Notes: generated by a model not told the origin, from the letters alone. 36,906 nt of DNA from Bryobacterales bacterium (GCA_003167255.1 PMTR01000081.1:1-36906); one strand, 5' to 3'; counted from the first letter of the stretch, positions 17,673 to 26,148 are shown. Numbers and translations: made by a program.

Positions 17673-18464
17673 ATGGATCTGGGGCTCAAGGATCGGGTAG
17701 CGCTGGTGGCCGCATCGAGCGAAGGGTTAGGCAAAGCGGTCGCTTTAGGACTGGCGCGTGAAGGCGCCAAGCTGGCTCTCTGCGCGCGGACTCAATCGAC
17801 GCTCGAAGCGACGGCCGCCGAAATCCGCGCCGAAACCGGCGTCAGCGTGTTCGCCCGCGCCGTGGACGTCACCGTGTACGATCAGGTTCGCCGCTTCGTC
17901 GCCGAGACGGTTGCCGAGTTCGGACGTCTGGATATCTGTGTGGCTAACGCCGGCGGCCCGCCTTCGAAGTCCTTTGCCGAGACCAGCGTGGAAGACTGGC
18001 ACGCCGCCGCCCAGTTGAACCTGATGAGCACCGTATACCTGGCCAAGGAAGCGCTGCCCGTGATGCAGCAGCAGCGCTGGGGCCGCTTTATCGCGATCAC
18101 TTCCATCAGCGTGAAGCAGCCGGTGGACGGGCTGATTCTTTCCAATTCCATTCGCGCCGCCGTCAGCGGCCTGGTGAAAACGCTGGCCAACGAGTATGGT
18201 CCGTCGAACGTTCTGGTGAACAATGTCTGCCCCGGCTTCACCGCCACGGCGCGGCTGATGGAGCTTGCCGGCACCCTGGCCGCCAAACAAGGCGTCACGC
18301 CCGCGGAGATTGAAAGCCGGTGGGCGCGCGGGGCTCCGCTCGGACGCGTCGGGCAACCGGAAGAATTTGCCAACCTGGTCGTCTTTCTGGCATCGGAGCG
18401 CGCCAGCTATATCACGGGCGCATCGATCGCCGTGGATGGCGGCTCCGTGAAGGGTCTCTACTGA
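17673..18464 (+). CDS. SDR-family protein with altered catalytic residues
   Basis: 263 residues with a Rossmann fold. The cofactor loop AASSEGLG (13-20) replaces TGxxxGxG, VANAGG (90-95) stands for NNAG, and NVLVNNVCPGFT and YITGASIAVDGG are the usual C-terminal motifs. Ser144 aligns with the catalytic Ser, but where YxxxK is expected 13 residues later the sequence is LSNSIRAAV, giving Ser157 and Arg161. The usual Tyr/Lys pair is therefore absent. A branch of FabG-like proteins shares an LSNxxRAxV block, so this is probably a subfamily trait rather than damage. It may be a binding protein or use different chemistry. It sits between cupin and lpxD with 4- and 1-base gaps. Confidence 0.85.
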   Translation: MDLGLKDRVALVAASSEGLGKAVALGLAREGAKLALCARTQSTLEATAAEIRAETGVSVFARAVDVTVYDQVRRFVAETVAEFGRLDICVANAGGPPSKSFAETSVEDWHAAAQLNLMSTVYLAKEALPVMQQQRWGRFIAITSISVKQPVDGLILSNSIRAAVSGLVKTLANEYGPSNVLVNNVCPGFTATARLMELAGTLAAKQGVTPAEIESRWARGAPLGRVGQPEEFANLVVFLASERASYITGASIAVDGGSVKGLY

Positions 18465-18465
18465 T

Positions 18466-19494
18466 ATGCGCGTGCGCGAATTGGCCGACTGGCTTGGCTC
18501 GACCTTTGAAGGCGACGGTGAAAAGGAACTTTCCGGCGTCGCACCGCTCGAAACCGCCGGTGCTGCGGACCTGGCATTTGTGGGCACCCGCAAGGCCGCC
18601 ACGCAGGCCGCGGCCTCCGCGGCCGGCTGCCTGCTGGTGCCCGAGGAATGGCCCAGCCCCAGCTACCGTACGGTCATTCGCGTGTCCGAGCCGCGCACCG
18701 CTCTGGCCCGCGCGCTCAACCGCTTCTACCCCACCACCGAGTTGAAGCCCGGAATCCATCCCACCGCGGTGGTGGGTGAAGATGTCGAAATCGGCGCGAT
18801 GGTCTATATCGGGCCGCACGCGGTGGTGGGAAACGGCACGCGCATCGGCGTGGCCACCTCGATCGGCGCCTCGACCGTGGTGGGCAAGCGTGTCAACCTG
18901 GGCGAAGGCTGCGTGCTGCACCCGCACGTCACCATCTATGACAACGTGGACATCGGCCGGCGCACCATTCTGCATTCCGGGGTGGTGATCGGCGCCGATG
19001 GTTTCGGCTACGTGATGGAGCAGGACCGCTGGCAAAAGTTCCCGCAGGTGGGCCGCGTGGAGATCGGCGACTATGTCGAGATCGGCGCCAATTCCTGCGT
19101 CGACCGCGCCGCGTTGGGAGTCACTTCCATCGGTGAGGGAACCAAGCTCGACAACATGGTGCATGTGGGCCACAACTGCCGCATCGGCCGCCACGTGGTG
19201 GTGGCGGCGCAGACCGGTTTTTCGGGCGGCGTGGTGGTGGAAGACTACGCCGTCATCGGCGGGCAGGTGGGGATCGGCGACAAGGCCCGCATTGAAGCCC
19301 GCGCCGTGCTGGGCTCGGGCTGCGGCGTCCTCACTTCCAAAGTGGTGCGGCGCGGCGAAACCGTATGGGGCACGCCGGCGCGGCCCCTCAAGCAGCATCT
19401 TGAACAACTAGCCAACCTGGCGCGGCTGCCCAACTTGCGGCGCGAGGTGGCGGAGCTAAAGCGACGCCTCGCGGAACTCGAGAGGAAGGCCTGA
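18466..19494 (+). CDS. lpxD: UDP-3-O-(3-hydroxyacyl)glucosamine N-acyltransferase
   Basis: 342 residues, normal for LpxD. The N-terminal uridine-binding domain (about 1-95) includes GVAPLETAGAADLAFV; next comes a left-handed beta-helix of hexapeptide repeats (HPTAVVGEDVEIGAMVYIGPHAVVG onward), the catalytic His block NMVHVGHNCRIG, and a C-terminal helix (EVAELKRRLAELERKA). It adds the N-linked acyl chain during lipid A synthesis, at the inner face of the cytoplasmic membrane. The usual partners fabZ, lpxA and lpxB are not beside it; instead it follows the SDR gene by one base and overlaps the P-loop gene by one base (TGATG). Confidence 0.95.
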   Translation: MRVRELADWLGSTFEGDGEKELSGVAPLETAGAADLAFVGTRKAATQAAASAAGCLLVPEEWPSPSYRTVIRVSEPRTALARALNRFYPTTELKPGIHPTAVVGEDVEIGAMVYIGPHAVVGNGTRIGVATSIGASTVVGKRVNLGEGCVLHPHVTIYDNVDIGRRTILHSGVVIGADGFGYVMEQDRWQKFPQVGRVEIGDYVEIGANSCVDRAALGVTSIGEGTKLDNMVHVGHNCRIGRHVVVAAQTGFSGGVVVEDYAVIGGQVGIGDKARIEARAVLGSGCGVLTSKVVRRGETVWGTPARPLKQHLEQLANLARLPNLRREVAELKRRLAELERKA

Positions 19495-20105
19495 TGCTGG
19501 TGGTGGTGGGCGGCCACTCGCGCAAGATCGGGAAAACTGCGGTGACCGCCGGGCTGATTCGCAAACTGCGCGGCCACCACTGGACGGCCGTCAAGATCAC
19601 GCAGTCGGGCCACCATGCCTGTGCTGGCGAGCGAGCCGCCTGCGGTTGCGAGCCGGTGCCCGGCGAGCCGTTCGCGCTGAGCGAAGAGTACGAACCCGGC
19701 CCGACCGATTCCGGCCGGTTCCTGGCCGCTGGAGCCGAACGTTCCTTCTGGCTGCGCACTTCGGCGGGGGAGTTGGCGCGCGCGGCCGGCGTCCTCAAGA
19801 AGCTCCTCAAGCAGTCCGAGAACGTGATTGTGGAATCCACCAGCGTGGTGGACCTGGTTGAGCCGGATACTTTCCTGATGGTGCTGGATTTTTCCTGCGA
19901 CGATTTCAAACCCTCCAGCATGCGTTTTCTGGATCGTGCCGACGCCTTCGTGTTACTCGATCGCGGCATCAACGCGCCCTTGTGGGCTGAGGTCGCCCGC
20001 GGCACCTGGGATACGAAACCGCAGTTCCTGGTGAAGCCGCCGCGCTATGTGACAGCGCCGATGACGGAATTTGTGCGCTCCCGTCTGCCGGGCGCGCCGC
20101 GATAA
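19494..20105 (+). CDS. P-loop NTPase-like protein, MobB/dethiobiotin synthetase-like
   Basis: 203 residues. It opens MLVVVGGHSRKIGKTAVTAG, a P-loop in which GKT is preceded by GGHSRKI rather than the strict GxxxxGKT spacing. Later VIVESTSVVDLVEPDTFLMVLDF may hold the Walker B/acidic element. Layout resembles the SIMIBI class (MobB, BioD), but no molybdenum-cofactor or biotin genes are near and the specific function is unassigned. Its start codon overlaps the lpxD stop, so it is likely translationally coupled. It converges on the response-regulator gene with eight bases between. Confidence 0.65.
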   Translation: MLVVVGGHSRKIGKTAVTAGLIRKLRGHHWTAVKITQSGHHACAGERAACGCEPVPGEPFALSEEYEPGPTDSGRFLAAGAERSFWLRTSAGELARAAGVLKKLLKQSENVIVESTSVVDLVEPDTFLMVLDFSCDDFKPSSMRFLDRADAFVLLDRGINAPLWAEVARGTWDTKPQFLVKPPRYVTAPMTEFVRSRLPGAPR

Positions 20106-20113
20106 GGGCCCTC

Positions 20114-21031
20114 TTACGCCATCACCGCGGCCATGGTCACCTGGTTGCGTCCCAAATCCTTGGCGCGATAAAGAGCCATATCGGCTTCGCGGACCAGGAC
20201 GTCGGCCTCCTCCGCAGCCGGCACGGTGCGATATGACAGTCCGATACTGCACGTCACCGGAAAAGCCCGGTTGCCGGCCATGAAAGGCTCGGCGGCGACG
20301 GCTTCGCGGATTCTCTCCGCCTGGGTGAAGGCGTCGGCGCCCTGGCATCCCGGCAGCACAAAGAGAAACTCCTCGCCGCCATAGCGGCCCAGAGCGTCGT
20401 AGCGGCGGATGGCGGATTTCATGCGGCGCGCGGCTTCGCGAAGCGCGGCGTCGCCGCCCTGGTGGCCATGCGTGTCATTGATGCTCTTGAAGCGGTCCAG
20501 ATCCGCCATCAGAACAGCGATGGGCTGTTGCTCGCGGGAGCTGCGCGCCAGTTCTTTGTGCAGGGTTTCGAGGATGGCTCCGTGGTTCAGCAAGCCCGTC
20601 AGGCAATCGTGAGTGGCTTGCTCGCGCAGCGCTTCCTGAGCCGCCAGGAGTTGCTGCTGCAGATCGAGCACGCGACGCCCGGCGCGCAGCCGGACGCGCA
20701 GTTCGTGGGCCTCAAATGGCTTGGTGAGGTAGTCGTCCGCTCCCGCTTCCATGCCTTCCACCAGGTCCTGCGACTCGGTACGCGCCGTCAGCAGGATCAG
20801 GTAAACGTACGATTCCCGGGGTACCGCGCGCACGCGGCGGCAGACTTCCACGCCGTCCATCCCCGGCATCATCCAGTCGAGCACGGCGAGGCGCGGACCA
20901 TCGTCGGCTTCGAGTGCCTGCCAGGCTTCATTGCCGTCGCGAGCGATGACTGCCTCATACCCCCACTTGGTGAGCATGGCCCGCAGCATCGATTGAAAAA
21001 CAGGGTTGTCCTCGGCCGCCAGCACCTTCAT
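20114..21031 (-). CDS. Response regulator with GGDEF output (diguanylate cyclase)
   Basis: 305 residues from the ATG at 21031 (MKVLAAEDNP); a GTG at 21091 would add 20 residues not expected in the domain. REC domain at 1-120: acidic pair in AAEDN, phosphoacceptor Asp52 in AVLDWMMPGMDG, Thr in LLTAR, Lys104 in LTKPF. A short coiled linker (about 121-140) leads to the GGDEF domain with active-site GGEEF (218-222). RRYD at 209-212 gives an RxxD inhibitory site exactly five residues before it. The protein is expected to make c-di-GMP when phosphorylated and to show product inhibition. No sensor kinase gene is adjacent. Confidence 0.92.
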   Translation of the reverse strand: MKVLAAEDNPVFQSMLRAMLTKWGYEAVIARDGNEAWQALEADDGPRLAVLDWMMPGMDGVEVCRRVRAVPRESYVYLILLTARTESQDLVEGMEAGADDYLTKPFEAHELRVRLRAGRRVLDLQQQLLAAQEALREQATHDCLTGLLNHGAILETLHKELARSSREQQPIAVLMADLDRFKSINDTHGHQGGDAALREAARRMKSAIRRYDALGRYGGEEFLFVLPGCQGADAFTQAERIREAVAAEPFMAGNRAFPVTCSIGLSYRTVPAAEEADVLVREADMALYRAKDLGRNQVTMAAVMA

Positions 21032-21163
21032 GGGCGCTTGCGCTTCCAACACTCTTTGTGCGGCAATTGCTAACTGGCAATCCGGAGCCACATGTTCTCT
21101 CGGTGGTCTTATCGGTAAGAAGATAGCTTTTGAGAGAGAACAAAAGTACTAAGGGCGGAAGCG

Positions 21164-21169
21164 TATAAT
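21164..21169 (+). promoter_or_regulatory. Consensus -10 (TATAAT) next to the redoxin start
   Basis: A perfect TATAAT ends six bases before the ATG at 21176, so transcription would start at or next to the start codon. No -35 at 16-18 bp was found (TTGAGA at 21130 is too far). Suggests a leaderless mRNA. Confidence 0.6.
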
Positions 21170-21175
21170 CAGGGC

Positions 21176-21739
21176 ATGCGGCTAGCGAGGGGCACACTGT
21201 TCTTGGCAGCCGCGTGTGCAGTGGCTGCCAGCCTTCCGCAATTCGCCCTGATCGATACCGCCGGCCGTACCCACACGCCGGCCGATTTCGCCGGCAAGCG
21301 CGCCATCGTACTTTTCTTCGTCAGCACCGACTGTCCTCTCAGCAATCACTACGTCCCCGAATTAAATCGCATCGCGCAGGCCTATGCGCCGCGCGGTGTG
21401 GCCTTCTATGCCGTGCAGGGCGATGCCACCGTGCCCGATGCCGATGTCCGGCGCCACGTAGCCGATTTCGGCTATTCCTTCCCGTATCTCTTCGATCCCG
21501 AGGAGTCGCTGGCCGCTTTCACCGGCGCTGTCAGCACACCCGAGACCGCGGTTCTCTCGCCGCGCGGCGACCTGCTCTACCTCGGACGCATCGACAACCG
21601 CCTGGAAGATTACGGCAAGCAGCGAGTCAAGATCACGGAATCCGATCTGCGGGATTCGCTCGACGCCATCCTCGCCGGAAAGCCCGTGCCGCGCGTGCGC
21701 ACCAAGGCCCTGGGTTGCGCCATTACGCGAAAGAACTGA
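21176..21739 (+). CDS. Exported redoxin/thioredoxin-fold protein
   Basis: 187 residues with a signal peptide (MRLARGTLFLAAACAVAA). The AhpC/TSA-like core includes FALIDTAGRTHTPADFAGKRAIVLFFVSTDCPLSNHYVPELNRI. Cys53 in STDCPLS stands alone, without CxxC, so a thioredoxin-type disulfide exchange is unlikely. The C-terminal TKALGCAITR element recurs in redoxins of Planctomycetes and Acidobacteria that accompany metal- or haem-containing proteins. Peroxide detoxification or metallocentre assembly are possible roles. It diverges from the response-regulator gene. Confidence 0.8.
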   Translation: MRLARGTLFLAAACAVAASLPQFALIDTAGRTHTPADFAGKRAIVLFFVSTDCPLSNHYVPELNRIAQAYAPRGVAFYAVQGDATVPDADVRRHVADFGYSFPYLFDPEESLAAFTGAVSTPETAVLSPRGDLLYLGRIDNRLEDYGKQRVKITESDLRDSLDAILAGKPVPRVRTKALGCAITRKN

Positions 21740-21788
21740 AAAGGAAACCGCGCCTTTTCGTGGTAGCTTATTCCAGAGAGGACTTGCT

Positions 21789-22283
21789 ATGAATGATCTC
21801 GTACACGAACTGAATCAGGAGGCCGCGACGACTCGCCGGGTGCTCGAGCGCGTGCCGGAGGACCAACTCACCTGGAAGCCACACGCGAAATCGATGTCGC
21901 TCGGCCAACTGGCGCTGCACACGGCGCAGACGCCCGGGATGGTGGCGGGAATGCTCGCCGGTGACAGCCTCGCGGTGCTGCCCGACGCCTTCAAGGTGGC
22001 GCAACCGGCCAGCCGGCAGGAAATTCTGGATGCTCACACGGGCAGCGTGGCGGGCGCCGCGACATTTCTCGAGGGACTGACTCCCGAGAAGTCCGCCGCC
22101 ATCTGGCATCTCTCCGTAGGCGGCAAAGAGGTGATGGCAGCGCCGCGCGGCGGTGTGGTCCGCGCCATCCTGCTGAACCACTGGTATCATCACCGCGGCC
22201 AGCTTTCGGTCTATCTCCGTTTGCTCAACGTGCCGGTGCCTTCGATCTACGGCCCCAGCGCCGATGAGAATCCGTTCATGTAG
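21789..22283 (+). CDS. DinB/YfiT-like metal-dependent four-helix protein
   Basis: 164 residues. The family pattern is clear: LERVPEDQLTWKPHAKSMSLGQLALHTAQTP near the N terminus with the first metal His, and the C-terminal NHWYHHRGQLSVYLRLL with the HxxxH pair. AGAGGA lies a good distance before the ATG. Members bind Zn or Ni and include thiol-dependent transferases; without more context the substrate is unknown. Complete and of normal length. Confidence 0.9.
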   Translation: MNDLVHELNQEAATTRRVLERVPEDQLTWKPHAKSMSLGQLALHTAQTPGMVAGMLAGDSLAVLPDAFKVAQPASRQEILDAHTGSVAGAATFLEGLTPEKSAAIWHLSVGGKEVMAAPRGGVVRAILLNHWYHHRGQLSVYLRLLNVPVPSIYGPSADENPFM

Positions 22284-22310
22284 TAGGCGGTTTTAGAAGT
22301 TCGTTCACGT

Positions 22311-22418
22311 ATTGCCAGACCGCTTGCTTACTTTACGCGCGCGGCTCCGATTGGAGCCGCGACGTGAGGGAGCGGTCTTCACGGAACACGAGAGTGTATT
22401 GATGAAACGGTGTGCTTA
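22311..22418 (+). repeat. Copy 2 of the GCGACCGT-type dispersed repeat
   Basis: About 108 bases closely matching 29762-29871. Contains the hairpin GCGGCTCC/GGAGCCGC and the shared end GATGAAACGGTGT. The right end supplies the stop codon (plus-strand TTA, 22416-22418) of the ABC permease gene. Confidence 0.85.
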
Positions 22419-23465
22419 GCGCCAGCGAAACAGTTTCAGCGCCAGGCCGAAACAGACCACCAGCCACGCGCCCATGACGGCGATTTGCGGGGCCACCTGC
22501 GCCAAGCCCGCGCCTTGCAGCATGCTGGCGCGCAGGGCGTCGATCACCGCCGTCAGAGGCAGCGCTTTGATGAGAGGCTGCACTGCGTCCGGAAAGCGTT
22601 GCGCCGAAAAAAACACGCCGGAGCAGATCCACATCGGCATCATCACGGCGTTCATCAGCCCGGAAGCCGCTTCGATGGTCTGTACGCGCGAGGCGGTCAA
22701 CAATCCCAGCGAGCAGAAGAGCATCGACCCCAGCACGCAAAGCACCGCCAGGCCGGTAAAGGGACCGCGCACCGGCACGTGGAACACCAGCGCGCCGAAA
22801 CCGAGCACCACGCCCACTTCCACCACCAGCAGACACAGGCGCGAGAGAATGAACGAGAGCAGGTAGTAATGCCGCGGCATGGGCGTCGCCACCATGCGCT
22901 TGATCAACTTCTTGCGGCGCGCGTCCACGATTGTAAATCCGATGCCCCACATGGCGCTGCCCATCAGGTTCATGCCCACCAGGCCCGGGATGAGGAAGTC
23001 GATATAGCGCGAACCGGGCTGGTCGAGCAGACGGTCCGTGGAGGCCACCGGGTCGGCGCGGCCGGCCGCGCGCTCCACGGCGCCGTCGGCCAGCATGCGC
23101 GCGGTGCGGCCTTCGGGATTGGTGGGGTCGTAAGCGTAAATCACCGCGCCGTTCGTGCCCGGCCCGGCCACCAGTGCCACTTTGCCCACGCGCAGGGCTT
23201 CTTCCGCTTCGGCTTGGGGCAACTGATCCACGCGGAGCAGTTTTTCGCCCGCGAGCGAGCGCGCCAGTTCCGGCGTGGTGGCCGCAATGTTGAGCACCTC
23301 GGGCGGCCGGTTGCGGAACGCGATCCCCAGGCCCGCCGCCAGCAGGATGGGAAAAACGAAGACCCAGAACAGCGCTTCCGGCTCGCGGATGAATTCGCGG
23401 AAGCGCACCAGGGTCAACTGCGCCAAAACGCGTTCGGTAAAAGGCATCCTGGCCGGCTTACTCAT
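22416..23465 (-). CDS. ABC-2 type exporter permease
   Basis: 349 residues. One membrane helix near the N terminus (EALFWVFVFPILLAAGLGIAF), a large external domain (about 45-170), then five hydrophobic segments from FLIPGLVGMNLMGSAMWGIGF onward, including the ABC-2 signature region with GLMNAVMMPMWICSGVFF. The start overlaps the end of the ATPase gene by eight bases, so the two form one transporter. Substrate may be a drug, lipid or polysaccharide; no clue from neighbours. The stop codon lies inside a dispersed repeat. Confidence 0.9.
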   Translation of the reverse strand: MSKPARMPFTERVLAQLTLVRFREFIREPEALFWVFVFPILLAAGLGIAFRNRPPEVLNIAATTPELARSLAGEKLLRVDQLPQAEAEEALRVGKVALVAGPGTNGAVIYAYDPTNPEGRTARMLADGAVERAAGRADPVASTDRLLDQPGSRYIDFLIPGLVGMNLMGSAMWGIGFTIVDARRKKLIKRMVATPMPRHYYLLSFILSRLCLLVVEVGVVLGFGALVFHVPVRGPFTGLAVLCVLGSMLFCSLGLLTASRVQTIEAASGLMNAVMMPMWICSGVFFSAQRFPDAVQPLIKALPLTAVIDALRASMLQGAGLAQVAPQIAVMGAWLVVCFGLALKLFRWR

Positions 23466-24393
23466 CGCGCAGATGCCGTCCCGTCAGCGTGACGAAGACG
23501 TCCTCCAGGGTGGCGGAGTGCGTGCGGAGCTCGGTGAGCGGAATTCCCTGGCGCGCCATTTCGCTGAGCAGCGCGGGAACCGCGCGATGCAGTTCGGTGA
23601 CCTGCATCCGCACCGTGCCGTTTTCCGCGTGGACGTCGCGGATGCCTTCGATTTCCGCCAGCCCGGTGGCGTCCGGAACGCGGGCCGACGAAAACTCCAC
23701 CAGGTGTTCCGCCCCGATCGACGCGATCAGCTCGCGCGGCGTGCCGAGCGCGATCACTTTCCCGTGATCCATGATGGCCACGCGGTCGCACAAACGCTCG
23801 GCTTCGTCCATATAGTGGGTGGTCAGCAGAATGGTGCGGCCGGCCAGTTTGAAGCGCTCGATCAATTCCCACAATTGCCGCCGCGCCTGCGGGTCGAGGC
23901 CCGTGGTGGGCTCGTCCAGGAACAGAAAATCGGGTTCGCCCACCAGCGCGCAGGCCAGCGCCAGCCGTTGCTTCTGGCCGCCGGAAAGGCCTCCCACGCG
24001 CGAATCGGCCTTTTCCTGGAGCTGCACCAGCCCGATCACTTCCGCCACCTCCGGCCCTTGCTGGAAGAAGCTGCGGAACAGCCGCAGCGTTTCGGAAACC
24101 GTAAGCTTTTCGGAAAGCTGCGTCTCCTGCAACTGGATTCCGAGGCGCTGGCGCAATTGCGGCGCGTCGCGCTCCCAGTGCATGCCCAGCAATTCCACCT
24201 CGCCCGAATCGGCCGCGGTGAGGCCTTCGCAGATTTCCATGGTAGTGGTCTTGCCCGCGCCGTTGGGGCCGAGCAGCCCGAAACACTCCGCGGCGCGCAC
24301 TTCCATGTCCAGCCCGTCGACGGCCACGACGTCTTTGTAGGTTTTACGAAGCTGGCGCACGCGAAGCGGCGATTTCCCTCCGGGATCGGGCAT
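23458..24393 (-). CDS. ABC exporter ATP-binding protein
   Basis: 311 residues from the ATG at 24393; an in-frame TTG at 24411 is the alternative. Walker A GPNGAGKTT, Q-loop QLQETQLSEKLTVSE, ABC signature LSGGQKQRLALA, Walker B FLFLDEPTTGLD and switch His in LLTTHYMDEAERL are all intact. A C-terminal domain of about 90 residues (from HLVEFSS to LEDVFVTLTGRHL) is typical of CcmA/DRR-like exporters. It drives the permease encoded just downstream with an 8-base overlap. Confidence 0.93.
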   Translation of the reverse strand: MPDPGGKSPLRVRQLRKTYKDVVAVDGLDMEVRAAECFGLLGPNGAGKTTTMEICEGLTAADSGEVELLGMHWERDAPQLRQRLGIQLQETQLSEKLTVSETLRLFRSFFQQGPEVAEVIGLVQLQEKADSRVGGLSGGQKQRLALACALVGEPDFLFLDEPTTGLDPQARRQLWELIERFKLAGRTILLTTHYMDEAERLCDRVAIMDHGKVIALGTPRELIASIGAEHLVEFSSARVPDATGLAEIEGIRDVHAENGTVRMQVTELHRAVPALLSEMARQGIPLTELRTHSATLEDVFVTLTGRHLRDE

Positions 24394-24438
24394 AAGCTCA
24401 GTATCGCTCAACCGGGGCGTGGCACCTTCGGGCTGGGC

Positions 24439-24939
24439 TTATGCCGGCCGGGCCATCTGCCGGTAGTCGCGCTCCGATTCGCCCGGTAGCAGAACCCACA
24501 GCGTGTAGACCCCCAGCGCCGAGCCTAGCACGAGGTGGAAGAGCGTGAACACTGCCAGGACAATCGCGAGAATGCGTGCCCACGGCTGCCGATCCAGCAA
24601 TCCCCAGCCGGCGATCACTCCGAGCAGGCCGCGCGCCAGCAGTAACCAACCGACGGCTCGAAGGAGCCCGCCCACAAGGAATGGAATGTGCGGCGACCAT
24701 CCCCACCCCCCAAGAAACCGCGAATCAAAAAACCGCGGAAAGATCGACGCCAGGAACCAACTTCCCATCAGTTGAATCGCCGAGTACGCCAGCCAGAAAA
24801 TGCCCAGCAGCCGCACATGCCCGGTAACCCTGCTCTGCGCCGGCGCCGGCGCCGGGGGCGCACCTTTCATCGGCTTGCCGCACGAGGGGCAGTAAGCTTG
24901 GGTATCGTTCAATGACGTGCCACACTTATCGCAGAACAT
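24439..24939 (-). CDS. Zinc-ribbon membrane protein
   Basis: 166 residues. The N terminus has two CxxC knuckles (MFCDKCG and YCPSCG), a zinc ribbon; a Pro/Ala linker follows, then about four hydrophobic segments (LLGIFWLAYSAIQLMGSWFL, FLVGGLLRAVGWLLLARGLLGVIAGWGLL, ILAIVLAVFTLFHLVLGSALGVYTLWVLL). GAGGAGG sits well placed before the ATG at 24939. Similar proteins are common in Acidobacteria and of unknown function. It lies 45 bases upstream of the ATPase gene on the same strand and may share its transcript. Confidence 0.8.
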   Translation of the reverse strand: MFCDKCGTSLNDTQAYCPSCGKPMKGAPPAPAPAQSRVTGHVRLLGIFWLAYSAIQLMGSWFLASIFPRFFDSRFLGGWGWSPHIPFLVGGLLRAVGWLLLARGLLGVIAGWGLLDRQPWARILAIVLAVFTLFHLVLGSALGVYTLWVLLPGESERDYRQMARPA

Positions 24940-25086
24940 ATTCGGCCTCCTCGAAGCCTTCAGCCATTAACATACGCCATCCTGCGCCGTTTGTTCCACC
25001 ACCCAGTTGAAATATTAACGGGAATTTGCTGTGCCGAGGTCAATTCCTTCCCATCGCAGGGGCCGTCTTTCGGTCACAATGGAGCA

Positions 25087-25521
25087 ATGAAGAGTTTGCC
25101 GATTCCCGAGGGTCTCCATTCCGTCAACTGCTATCTCACAGTGGAAGGGGCCGCGCAGGTGATTGAATTTCTGCAACGCGCCTTCGGCGCAACCGATGTG
25201 GAGCGCCACCTTCTTCCGAACGGCCGGATCGTGCATGCGTCGGTGCGCATCGGCGATTCGATCATCATGCTCGGCGATGCCCCCGAGGCGTCGAAGGCCC
25301 GCCCGACCAACTTAACGGTATATCTCGACGACGTCGATGCGGCGTACCAACGGGCGCTGGATGCCGGGGCAAAGTCCCTCCGCGAACCGATGGACGCGTT
25401 CTATGGCGATCGCGTGGCCGGCGTGGAAGATAGCGCGGGCAACAATTGGTGGATCACCGCCCATATCGAGGATGTCTCTCCCGAGGAACTGAAGCGCCGC
25501 ATGGCCGCCCAGGATCAATAG
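25087..25521 (+). CDS. VOC-superfamily protein (glyoxalase/PhnB-like)
   Basis: 144 residues from the ATG at 25087; an in-frame ATG at 24991 would add a non-homologous tail. GGAG immediately precedes the start. The paired beta-alpha-beta modules are visible: HSVNCYLTVEGAAQVIEFLQRAFGA with LPNGRIVHASVRIGDSIIMLGDA, and TNLTVYLDDVDAAYQRALDAGAKSLREP with DRVAGVEDSAGNNWWIT. This PhnB-like subgroup is usually of unknown function, sometimes linked to antibiotic or aldehyde handling. The phosphopantetheinyl transferase gene starts four bases after its stop. Confidence 0.88.
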   Translation: MKSLPIPEGLHSVNCYLTVEGAAQVIEFLQRAFGATDVERHLLPNGRIVHASVRIGDSIIMLGDAPEASKARPTNLTVYLDDVDAAYQRALDAGAKSLREPMDAFYGDRVAGVEDSAGNNWWITAHIEDVSPEELKRRMAAQDQ

Positions 25522-25525
25522 TAAG

Positions 25526-26050
25526 TTGTCGCAGACCATCCATCCCGGTCGAATCCACGTGTGGCTGGCGGGTCGCCTGCCCTCGCGCGATGCTCTGCGG
25601 GCTATCCTCGGGCGCTATACCGCGGGCGATCTCGAATTCGCTCATGGTCCGCACGGCAAGCCGTACCTGCGGGACGCTCCCCAACTCCAGTTCAATCTCT
25701 CGCACTCGGGCGGGGTTTCGCTGGTCGCGGTAGCGCTCGATGTCGAGGTTGGGGTGGATATTGAACGCTTGCGCCCGATGCCCGATTGCCAGGCTGTGGC
25801 CGAGCGATTCCTCGCGCCGGAAGACGCCGCCGCTCTCGCAGAGACTCCCGCGGTGGAGCGGGAGCGGGAGTTCTTTATACGATGGACGCGCAGCGAGGCC
25901 ATGTGGAAAGCGCGGGGCCTTGGCCTCTATGGCGCGGGCACGGCGCTCGATGGCGATTGGACGGTTGTGCCGATCGACGCCGGGGAGGAGTTTGCCGCCG
26001 CTGTGGCGGCCGAGCGGAGCGGTATGGCCGTCGAGATGCGGCAGGTGTAG
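25526..26050 (+). CDS. 4'-phosphopantetheinyl transferase, compact Sfp type
   Basis: 174 residues from a TTG at 25526; a GTG at 25559 would cut into the first strand (RIHVWLAG). The family core is complete: HGKPYL, FNLSHSGGVSLVAVALD, GVDIERLRP with the metal-binding Asp/Glu, and the FFIRWTRSEAMWKARGLGL block with the essential Glu and Lys. It should transfer phosphopantetheine from CoA to carrier proteins. Usual Sfp-type enzymes run to about 220-240 residues; here the N-terminal half lacks the expected LxxDExxRAxRF segment between the first strand and the GKP loop. No carrier protein or polyketide/peptide synthase gene is in the window. Confidence 0.85.
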   Translation: MSQTIHPGRIHVWLAGRLPSRDALRAILGRYTAGDLEFAHGPHGKPYLRDAPQLQFNLSHSGGVSLVAVALDVEVGVDIERLRPMPDCQAVAERFLAPEDAAALAETPAVEREREFFIRWTRSEAMWKARGLGLYGAGTALDGDWTVVPIDAGEEFAAAVAAERSGMAVEMRQV

Positions 26051-26061
26051 CCGCAAGAACT

Positions 26062-26148
26062 AGGTGGGACAGGCCATCGCCTTTCGTGGCCTGTCATGCC
26101 TTGCTGAAGCACGGGCGGTTGACAGACGACAAAACCCGATGTCCCACC

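Noticed and set aside
23275-24489. Plus-strand frames of up to about 400 codons across the ABC transporter genes (also 22410-23492)
   Set aside because: Both are antisense to the intact permease and ATPase genes with all motifs present.
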